NCBI GenBank assembly: GCA_025935995.1
Contig: JAICUF010000009.1
Location: forward strand, 1-49,762
Origin: Gemmatimonadales bacterium
Lineage (GTDB): Bacteria > Gemmatimonadota > Gemmatimonadetes > Gemmatimonadales > GWC2-71-9
Reading direction: 5' to 3'
DNA: 49,762 bases
Positions 37,901-44,448 of the stretch are shown here, piece after piece (position 1 is the first letter of the stretch; each line of letters starts with the position of its first letter). The translations under genes and the position numbers were made by a program. A model generated the notes under the pieces. That model ran no database searches. It was given only the letters and a program-made list of their open reading frames with translations, and was not told where the DNA came from.

Positions 37901-37970
37901 CGCCATTCCGACGCTGCTCGTGGCCATCCGCGGTCGCGACTACACGCTCCCCCGCGCCCGGCGCACGTAG
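34899..37970 (+). CDS. RND family efflux transporter permease
   Basis: 1023 aa; RFVYLAIGLLSAAGIWSALRLPSAIYPELVFPRVTIVAQ, GLVIDDAVVVTENIARHLR, LLVGLIVKNGIILLDFTRHRM; GTGA overlap. Confidence 0.95.
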   Translation: MKLFDLLVGQRRFVYLAIGLLSAAGIWSALRLPSAIYPELVFPRVTIVAQGSALGSRQLMFSVARPIEEAVSIVPGVRRVRTKAIRGAVETTVDFAPDADMVTVLQLVQARVNQVRPELPEGLDIEVERMTPSLFPVISYNLEGGDPAALYDLARYQIKPVISRIPGVGRVDVQGQDVHEIEVVADPSRLVTAGLDYTTLADAIRHATTVQAVGRVAQDYRQYLVVTDQEAHTVDDIGAVALPGGLRVRDVATVSLGTEDHVRVIAGDRGRPAALINITRQIGGNTVALADSVARVMASFRPSLPAGVRLKPVYDQALLVRDAVRSVRDAMLIGAALATLILLVFLRHGRITAISAASIPLTLAVTVFLMRLFGQTFNLMTLGAMAIAIGLVIDDAVVVTENIARHLRLTPDREIAIREAVQELIWPVTTSTITTVVVFLPLGMLQGVVGQFFKALSLTLTIAVLVSLLIALTLVPLLGEQFLKHDEGAGESSGFLARIGRGIDGVAARYERALGGALHHARAVIAIGIGLVAAGVVAYRFAGSGFLPEMDEGAFVLDYFTPGGTALAETDREVKVAEGILASTPEIEGTSRRTGAELGLFATEQNTGDIVARLRPRSRRSRSVFEVIDDVRPRIEAAVPRLHIEFVQILSDVVNDLAGNAKPVEIKLFGEQLDALEAYAKRLEPGMEKVAGLEDLFNGVSEPNAELLLRVSDADAARAGLTPEQVGTAVSAPLLGVPAGEVRLDDRTVGVRVRAPDAVRYDPLRLGALPVMTAGREPTPLSALATFTPAESRAELFRENQQQMIAITADVSGRSLGGVMTDVKALLARTPPPAGIRVELGGQYASQQEAFHALLVVLGLAAVSVVAVMVVQFESFTEPLVILLAAPLSFVGALLLLLLTGTPLNVSSFMGLILLVGLIVKNGIILLDFTRHRMRQDDLALEPAIREAAAVRLRPILMTTLCTLFGLLPLALGLGAGSEMQRPLALAVIGGLSLSTPITLFAIPTLLVAIRGRDYTLPRARRT

Positions 37971-38203
37971 CGGATCAGGTCGCTGGTCCGCTCCACGATC
38001 ACGATGTCGCCCAGCGCGAGCGCGCGCTCGCGCGGCTCCCCCCGCAGGTCGAGGTGCGGCCAGCGCGGGTTGCCGAGCTGCAGGGCCGCCGCCGGCGCGC
38101 CGACCCGGGTCCGGAACGCCTCCAGCTCGCCCACGTCGTTCGTGGTCGACACCACGTGGGACCAGCCCCGCGCCAGCAGATTCTCCCGATCCATCACGAT
38201 CAT
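37940..38203 (-). CDS. DUF4031-like small protein
   Basis: RGWSHVVSTTNDVGELEAFRTRVGAPAAALQLGNPRWPHLDLRGEPRERALALG resembles DUF4031; overlaps the RND 3' end by 31 bp. Confidence 0.5.
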   Translation of the reverse strand: MIVMDRENLLARGWSHVVSTTNDVGELEAFRTRVGAPAAALQLGNPRWPHLDLRGEPRERALALGDIVIVERTSDLIRYVRRARGSV

Positions 38204-38302
38204 GCGGCCCTCCGCCCCGAAGATAGTCCCGCATGGTGCCCCCGCTCACAGTGTGGGAGGCGCTGGTCCGCTAGGATGAATGGGCACCGTCGAGGAGGAT
38301 CC

Positions 38303-38680
38303 ATGAGGCAGCTGATCGTGATCGCGCTGGCCGCGATGCTGGCGGCACCGCTCGCCGCGCAGGTGGCCCCCACGCTGCCCCGCGATACCCTCGGTGGCCG
38401 GAAGCTGCCGCCCGAGGCGAACGTCCCGCGCGGCATCGTGGCCCCGACGCTCCCCCGCGACACGCTGGGCGGCGCGAAGCTGCCACCGAGCGCAAACGTG
38501 GTCCGAAGCTCGGTGCCCGAAACGCCGTCGGACACTCTCAACGCCCGGAGCCGCGACAGCGTCGCCACCGCGCGCGAGGGCGCCGACTCGGCGAAGGCCG
38601 ACTCGGCCAGGGCAGATTCGGCCAGGGCCGACTCGACACGCCGTCGTGCCGTACCCGCGCGCCGGCGCGTTCCCCGCTGA
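38303..38680 (+). CDS. secreted repeat-containing hypothetical protein
   Basis: GAGGAGG SD, signal peptide, repeats VAPTLPRDTLGG(R/A)KLPP(E/S)ANV, then DSAKADSARADSARADST. Confidence 0.65.
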   Translation: MRQLIVIALAAMLAAPLAAQVAPTLPRDTLGGRKLPPEANVPRGIVAPTLPRDTLGGAKLPPSANVVRSSVPETPSDTLNARSRDSVATAREGADSAKADSARADSARADSTRRRAVPARRRVPR

Positions 38681-38704
38681 TCATTCGACAACCTGGAGTG
38701 ACAT

Positions 38705-39073
38705 ATGCCTGACAACAGCTTCGTGGATCCGTCCAACCCGCTGCGCGACGATTGGGCCGCGGCCTGGGAGACGGAAGACAACTACTGGACCGAAAACTTC
38801 TCGAGCCGGCCCTACGCCATCGGGCCCGACTACTACGAGCGCTTCCGTCCCGCGTACCGCTACGGCTTCGAGTCGGCGCGGCACAATGCCGGACGGACCT
38901 GGGACGACGCCGAATCGGATCTCCGTACCGGCTGGGATCGCTACGAGCACCGGGGCGAGAACCGCTCCACCTGGGAAGAGATCAAGGATGCCGTGCGCGA
39001 CGCCTGGGACCGGGTGACCGGCCACGCCCGCGCCCCCGAGACGGCGACCCGACGCGGCGACGTCCGCCCGTAA
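38705..39073 (+). CDS. hypothetical protein with aromatic YRYG/W-rich stress-protein-like motif
   Basis: YYERFRPAYRYGFESARHNAGRTWDDAESDLRTGWDRYEHRGENRSTWEEIKDAVRDAWDRVTG. Confidence 0.75.
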   Translation: MPDNSFVDPSNPLRDDWAAAWETEDNYWTENFSSRPYAIGPDYYERFRPAYRYGFESARHNAGRTWDDAESDLRTGWDRYEHRGENRSTWEEIKDAVRDAWDRVTGHARAPETATRRGDVRP

Positions 39074-39164
39074 GGGCTCGACGCTGGAAGAACCCCGCGC
39101 GGCCCGGCCTCGACGCGAGTGCCGGGCCCGCGCATCTTCCGGTGCCCCGCACCGGACTCCATCC

Positions 39165-39614
39165 ATGACCGAAGCACAGCGGATCGCCGAGGACCTGCGC
39201 CGCGCCTGGGACGGAAGCCCCTGGCACGGTTCGTCGCTCTCCGCCATTCTTGCCGGCGTCACGGCCGCCGGCGCCGCATCCCGTCCGATCCCGTCCGCGC
39301 ACACCGTCTGGGAGCTCACCCTGCACATGGCCGCCTGGGCCGGCGAGGTCACCCGCCGCCTGGGTGGCGCGGAGCCCGCCGAGCCGGTGGAGGGTGACTG
39401 GCCTCCGATGCCGCCGGAGCCAACGGAGACTGAATGGGTCGGGGCCCGGCTCCGTCTGGCGGAAGCGCACGCCGAGGTGACCGGGACGGTGGCCGCGCGA
39501 GCGGGGCTGTCGGACCTGGAGGCTCACACCGTCAACGGCCTGCTGCAGCACGATGCCTACCACGCGGGGCAGGTGGCCCTGCTGAAGAAGCTGGTGGAAG
39601 GAGGCAGTGCATGA
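39165..39614 (+). CDS. DinB-like family protein
   Basis: AHTVWELTLHMAAWAGEVTRRL and C-terminal LLQHDAYHAGQVALLKKL metal-site pattern. Confidence 0.85.
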   Translation: MTEAQRIAEDLRRAWDGSPWHGSSLSAILAGVTAAGAASRPIPSAHTVWELTLHMAAWAGEVTRRLGGAEPAEPVEGDWPPMPPEPTETEWVGARLRLAEAHAEVTGTVAARAGLSDLEAHTVNGLLQHDAYHAGQVALLKKLVEGGSA

Positions 39615-40081
39615 GACACCGCAGCACCTGTTGTTCGATCGGCGCCTGCCTGATCTGGATGCTCACCGGATGCGCCGGCGCAGGCACGCCGCCCCCGCAG
39701 CCTTCCCGCGCGGGAACCGGTTCGGCCTCGGCGCCGCTGCAGCTCTCGGTCACGATGGGCCAGCAGTTCGAGCTGGCCATGGGACAGACGGCGAGCGTGG
39801 CGGGGGTATCGTCGACCGTGACCTTCCGCGCCGTGCCGAGCGACTCGCGCTGCCCGGCCGGCACCCAGTGCGTGCAGGCCGGCAACGCGGAGGTCGTGCT
39901 CGGCGTGGCCACCGGTGGCGGCGCACCGGCCGACGTCGTACTCAACACCACCTCGGGGCCGCGGGAGCAGACGCTGCGAAACGGCATCCTCCGACTCGTC
40001 TCGCTCTCGCCGACGCCGGTCGCGGGGACGGCGACCGACCCCTCGACCTACGTCGCCACGCTGTGCGTCTGCCGGCCGTGA
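39611..40081 (+). CDS. lipoprotein, hypothetical
   Basis: MRHRSTCCSIGACLIWMLTGCAG lipobox; ATGA overlap with the DinB gene. Confidence 0.75.
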   Translation: MRHRSTCCSIGACLIWMLTGCAGAGTPPPQPSRAGTGSASAPLQLSVTMGQQFELAMGQTASVAGVSSTVTFRAVPSDSRCPAGTQCVQAGNAEVVLGVATGGGAPADVVLNTTSGPREQTLRNGILRLVSLSPTPVAGTATDPSTYVATLCVCRP

Positions 40082-40623
40082 GCGGCGCGGCCGAGTCGGC
40101 GACGGGCGCCGCCTTTCTTCGCGAGAGCGTCGCGGGGTTCCGGGCCCTCCGCGAGCAGGCCGAACGTGCCCTCGCCCAGGCGGACGACGCCGCCTTCTTC
40201 GCGCGGCTCGACGACACTTCGAACAGCCTCGCGGTGCTCGTCGCGCACATGGCGGGGAATGCCCTGTCGCGCTGGACCGACTTTCTCGGCACCGACGGCG
40301 AAAAGCCGACTCGGGATCGGGACGGTGAATTCGATCTCGACCCATCGCTCGCGCGGCCCGAGCTCATGCGACGCTGGGAAGCCGGATGGGCCGCGGTCTT
40401 CGACGCCGTCGAGCCCCTCGTGCCCCACGATCTCGACCGCGTGATCACCATCCGGGGCGAGCCCCACAGCGTCATGCAGGCAATTCTCCGCCAGACGCGG
40501 CACTACGCCTATCACGTCGGCCAGATCGTCCAGCTCGCGAAGCATTACCGCGGTGAGGAATGGCAGACGCTCAGCATCCCCCGTGGAAAGTCTCGCGACT
40601 ATCGCGATGCCCTCAGGAGCTGA
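40078..40623 (+). CDS. DUF1572/DinB-fold protein
   Basis: LAVLVAHMAGNALSRWTDFLGTDGEKPTRDRDGEFD, RQTRHYAYHVGQIVQLAKHYRGEEWQTLSIPRG; GTGA overlap. Confidence 0.88.
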   Translation: MSGAAESATGAAFLRESVAGFRALREQAERALAQADDAAFFARLDDTSNSLAVLVAHMAGNALSRWTDFLGTDGEKPTRDRDGEFDLDPSLARPELMRRWEAGWAAVFDAVEPLVPHDLDRVITIRGEPHSVMQAILRQTRHYAYHVGQIVQLAKHYRGEEWQTLSIPRGKSRDYRDALRS

Positions 40624-41029
40624 GAGGCGCTGGACGCTGATCTACGACGGCGAGTGCGGCGTATGCGGAAGACTGGCTGGGATGGTGCGGCAGCGGGACC
40701 GGCGAGGCCTGCTCGAGGTGATACCCTCATCTGCACCGGGGCTGGGAGCCCGTTTTCCGTGGCTCACGCCGGCGGACTGTTCGGCGGCCCTGCAGCTCGT
40801 GGCACCCGACGAAACGACATGGAGCGGTGCGGCGGCCGTGGAGCAGCTGCTCCGCATCCTGCCCCGGGGCCGGCTCGTGGCCTGGCTGTTCCGGCTTCCC
40901 GGCGGACGCGCCGCCGCCGCGGTGGGGTACCGCTGGTTCGCCCGCAACCGGAGCCGGCTCGGCTGCGCCCTCCACGGCCACGCTACGGCTGGAGACCCTC
41001 CGGCACACCGCCCGGATACTTCTCCTTGA
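40607..41029 (+). CDS. thiol-disulfide oxidoreductase DCC family (DUF393)
   Basis: WTLIYDGECGVCGRLAGMVRQRD, the DxxCxxC family signature. Confidence 0.88.
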   Translation: MPSGAERRWTLIYDGECGVCGRLAGMVRQRDRRGLLEVIPSSAPGLGARFPWLTPADCSAALQLVAPDETTWSGAAAVEQLLRILPRGRLVAWLFRLPGGRAAAAVGYRWFARNRSRLGCALHGHATAGDPPAHRPDTSP

Positions 41030-41792
41030 TCGCCTCCTGGATCCGCGTGATCCGGTTCTCCGGATTCGGGTGGGTGCTGAAGAACTCGGGCTGACGCGCG
41101 CCCCCGCCGCTCTCCTCCAGGATCTGCATCAGCTTCTCCATCGACCGCGGGTCGAACCCGGCATCGCTCATGAACCGGACGCCGAGCCGGTCGGCCTCCA
41201 GCTCGTCGTTGCGCCCGAACTTCATGTTGACCAGCTGCCCGATCATCATCGCGACGGCGGCGGAGTTCCGGCTGCCGGGATTGTTCGGATCGTAGGTGGC
41301 CAGGACGGCGGCGCCGGTCAGGCCCTGCGTGAGCTGCGACTTGGCGATCTGCTCCGCGCCGTGCCGCGCCACGACGTGTCCGATCTCGTGGCCCAGGACG
41401 CCCGCCAGCTCGCCCTCGGTCTCGAGCCGCTTGAGCAGCCCGTCGGTGACGAACACCTGTCCGCCCGGGAGGGCGAAGGCGTTGATGGTCTCGGGGTCGC
41501 TGAGGGCGTGGAACTGATACTGGTAGGGGGTGGTGCCGGCGGCGGTGTGGCTCACGATCCGGTTGCCCACGCTGTCCACCAGCGCCTGCACCCGCGGATC
41601 GGGGTCGAGCCCGCCGAACTCCTGCGCCATCTCGGGCGCCGCCTGGAGACCCATCGCGATCTCCTGGTCGGGCGTGACGCCCCCGACGTGCTGCTTTTCC
41701 TTCGTGACCGGATTGATGACGCTGTTGCCGAAGTAGCCGAGCAACGAGATCACCGCGACGACCAGCGCGATCAGCAAACGGCCACGACTCAC
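40983..41792 (-). CDS. M48 family metalloprotease
   Basis: AFALPGGQVFVTDGLLKRLETEGELAGVLGHEIGHVVARHGAEQIAK (HEIGH), ELEADRLGVRFMSDAGFDP. Confidence 0.94.
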   Translation of the reverse strand: MSRGRLLIALVVAVISLLGYFGNSVINPVTKEKQHVGGVTPDQEIAMGLQAAPEMAQEFGGLDPDPRVQALVDSVGNRIVSHTAAGTTPYQYQFHALSDPETINAFALPGGQVFVTDGLLKRLETEGELAGVLGHEIGHVVARHGAEQIAKSQLTQGLTGAAVLATYDPNNPGSRNSAAVAMMIGQLVNMKFGRNDELEADRLGVRFMSDAGFDPRSMEKLMQILEESGGGARQPEFFSTHPNPENRITRIQEAIKEKYPGGVPEGLQP

Positions 41793-41876
41793 GGGTCCTC
41801 CGGGGGTGACGAGTGGATGGCGACCTACGCTATCCCCGATCCCGTGAGCCCGGCGGTGACCCCAGTCACGCCGCCG

Positions 41877-43166
41877 CTACAGCCGGAACCCCCCGACGGC
41901 GCCGGTGAGCTTGTCGGCCGCGTGCGCCAGATGCCCCGCCGATGACGAGATCTCGGTCGTCGAGGCGTTGAGCTGCTCCGCGGCGGCGGCGATCTCCTGG
42001 GCGGCCGCCGCGTAATCCTCGGTGCCGGCGGAGACCTCGCGCATCCGCCCCGCGATCCCCTCGATCAGCCCGCGCACCTCGTCGGCCGACGTCGAGATGC
42101 GGCGGGTCCACTGATCGTTCTGCTCGGCGTCCGTCGCCACGTGCTGCAGGCCTTCCGCCGCGGAGCGGGCCGCGGCCCGGGCCGCCATCCCGCCCTCGCC
42201 CAGACGGAGCAGGCGCTCGCGCGCCGTCTGCACCCGCGCAAGGACGCCCTGAACCGTCTGGCTGGTGCTGGTCGCCGCCACGGCCGCCTGGTTCGCGAGC
42301 TTCCGGACCTCCTCCGCCACCACGCTGAAGCCCTTGCCGTCCTCGCCGGCGCGCGCAGCCTCGATCGAGGCGTTGAGCGCGAGCATGTGGGTCTGCTTGG
42401 CGATCGCCTTCGTCTGGGTGACGAACTTCTCGATCTCGCTCGACGATGCCGCCAGCGCCTCCGCCTCCGCCGCGCCGCGCTCCACCTCGTCAGTGAGCCG
42501 CGCGAGCTCCGTGGTGCTCGCATCGAGCCGGTCCTTGTGGGACCGGGCCAGCCGCGCGAGCGCGCCGTTGCGCTCCGCCGCCTGCACCGCGCCGTTGGCC
42601 AGCTGCTCAGCGATGTCGAGAATGCGAGCGGCATCTTCCGCCGCGGCGCGGACGATGAGCGCCTGCTGGCTCGCCCGCTCGGTGAGCTCGCCGGTCGTCC
42701 CCGCCACTTCCTGGGTCGACGCCGTCATCTGCTGCGTCGAGGCGGCGATCTGCTGCGCCATGGCCGACGCGTCGGCCGCCGCGCCCTGCATGGCGGAGGT
42801 GAGCGTGCGAAGGGCGTGCACCATGGCGGTGACGGAGGTGACGAGCTGCCCGCCCCTCACGGTCGCGTCCGACTCCTCCGGCAGCGCCAGATCGCCGAGC
42901 GCCACGCGGGCGGCGACGGCTTCGGCGTTGAGAAGGGGCCGGAGCACCTGGCGGCCGAGCCAGGCCACCACCACCAGCTCCACGATCAGGCCGAGCGAAA
43001 GGAAGGCGCCGGTCGCGATGAGCACCGCGCGAAGCGGGGGCGTCCCCGCCGGAAGCCGCGTACTGGTGTACCAGACGATCCCCGCGACGATCGCGGCGAG
43101 GACCAGCACGACGCCGGCACCGGTCCGGTGCAGGGCGCGCGTCAGCTTCAGATGGTCAGCAGCCAT
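41877..43166 (-). CDS. methyl-accepting chemotaxis protein with minimal periplasmic loop
   Basis: MCP signalling hairpin [50 protein letters not shown]; two TMs separated by about 10 residues. Confidence 0.9.
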   Translation of the reverse strand: MAADHLKLTRALHRTGAGVVLVLAAIVAGIVWYTSTRLPAGTPPLRAVLIATGAFLSLGLIVELVVVAWLGRQVLRPLLNAEAVAARVALGDLALPEESDATVRGGQLVTSVTAMVHALRTLTSAMQGAAADASAMAQQIAASTQQMTASTQEVAGTTGELTERASQQALIVRAAAEDAARILDIAEQLANGAVQAAERNGALARLARSHKDRLDASTTELARLTDEVERGAAEAEALAASSSEIEKFVTQTKAIAKQTHMLALNASIEAARAGEDGKGFSVVAEEVRKLANQAAVAATSTSQTVQGVLARVQTARERLLRLGEGGMAARAAARSAAEGLQHVATDAEQNDQWTRRISTSADEVRGLIEGIAGRMREVSAGTEDYAAAAQEIAAAAEQLNASTTEISSSAGHLAHAADKLTGAVGGFRL

Positions 43167-43283
43167 GCGATCCGGGGCCAGGAGAGACGAGAGGCTTCGG
43201 CTCGCACCCTGCGGGACGGCGTTGCGACCTGCCACGCGGCCGATCCCGCCGGAGGCGAATCCGGCGATCCGGCCGCCTCAGGG

Positions 43284-44288
43284 TCAAGGAGCGTGCCGCG
43301 TGACGGGCCCCGGGCCGCCGGCGAGCAGCGAGTCGATGGCCTGGACCACGAGGGCCGGATCCTCGAGGTGGATGTTGTGCCCGGCACGGGCGGCGGTCAC
43401 CAGCCGGCTCCGGTCGGAGAGCCGGGTCAGGTCGAGCTGATTCGCATGGTGCTCGCCGGAGAGGGGATCGGCGGGATCCGGTGCCCGCTCGATGACGATG
43501 AGCGGCAGGGTACCGAGGGACCGCGGCGCCCGCCGACGCGCCTCGTGCATCCGCGCCAGCTCTTCGGGCGACCAGTCCATCTCGAGCGCCCGCGCCGCGG
43601 CGCCGAGGGGAAGATTCATCGCCCACCGCCAGAGGCGCTGTTCCGCCGGTCCCAGCCGCATGAGCGGCGCGTCGAGAAGGGTGTCGCGTCCCGGTGTCGC
43701 GTGAGCGCGCCGAAGCGAGTCGAGCAAGGCCTGGTCGAGCGCGATCGCCGGCGGCGGTGCGACGCGGCCCCGGGCCCAGCTCCGGATTGCCACCAGCCTG
43801 CCGTCGGACATGATGCGCTGATCCTCGTGCGCCGCGTCCACCAGGACCATCCCCGACACCTCGCGCGGATACGCCGCGGCGAACCCGCGCACCACGAGGC
43901 CGCCGTACGACTGGCCGACCAGGAGGTAGGGCCCCGGTACGCCGGCGCGCGCGAGTGCCGTGTGAAGCTCGAGCGCGAGCTGGCGATAGCTTCGCGGCCG
44001 GCGCCCCGGGTCGCTCCAGGCGTAGCCGGCCCGGTCATAGCTGCACGCCGTCGTTCGCCGCGCCACGTCCGGCTGCACCAGCGACCAGACGAACGAGAAG
44101 TCGCCGGCGCCCGACTCGAACAGCACGGCGGGCGCGCCGCTGCCGCGGCAGTTGAGATGCAGCCGCTGGCCCCCGCCGATGTCGAGGAGCCGGCCGGGCA
44201 CCGGCGGCGCCGGAACCACCTGTTGTTGTGCGGAGAGCGATGACAGCGCGAGGGGCAGGGCCGCGAGGTGCCGGAGGCGAAGAGTCAT
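43284..44288 (-). CDS. secreted alpha/beta hydrolase
   Basis: Signal peptide MTLRLRHLAALPLALSSLSAQQ; LLVGQSYGGLVVRGFAAAYPREVSGMVLVDAAHED. Confidence 0.88.
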   Translation of the reverse strand: MTLRLRHLAALPLALSSLSAQQQVVPAPPVPGRLLDIGGGQRLHLNCRGSGAPAVLFESGAGDFSFVWSLVQPDVARRTTACSYDRAGYAWSDPGRRPRSYRQLALELHTALARAGVPGPYLLVGQSYGGLVVRGFAAAYPREVSGMVLVDAAHEDQRIMSDGRLVAIRSWARGRVAPPPAIALDQALLDSLRRAHATPGRDTLLDAPLMRLGPAEQRLWRWAMNLPLGAAARALEMDWSPEELARMHEARRRAPRSLGTLPLIVIERAPDPADPLSGEHHANQLDLTRLSDRSRLVTAARAGHNIHLEDPALVVQAIDSLLAGGPGPVTRHAP

Positions 44289-44358
44289 GCGCGTCCTACG
44301 GCGGCGGACGCGGGCGGTTTCCACGGCGGACAGGCGGAGTCGGCGGCAGGCCTTCGCC

Positions 44359-44388
44359 TTGGCGGCAACTCCCGCCCCCCTCTAGATT
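44359..44388 (+). promoter_or_regulatory. putative leuS promoter TTGGCG-N18-TAGATT
   Basis: TAGATTTGG context resembles the csp promoter TAGATTTGC. Confidence 0.4.
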
Positions 44389-44448
44389 TGGCGACTCCTG
44401 TCAACCGATGACGCAGCGCCGCGCGCGCGGCCCAGAGGCAGTGATCAG

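Noticed and set aside
6028-43080. Shared 14-nt string gtgtaccagacgat at about 6028 and 43065
   Set aside because: Both are antisense to IVWYT codons in unrelated proteins (Vgb-like and MCP); coincidence of codon usage.
44389-44448. T-box or leucine leader-peptide attenuator upstream of leuS
   Set aside because: Predicted leader is only about 55 nt, with no T-box motif and no Leu-codon run.
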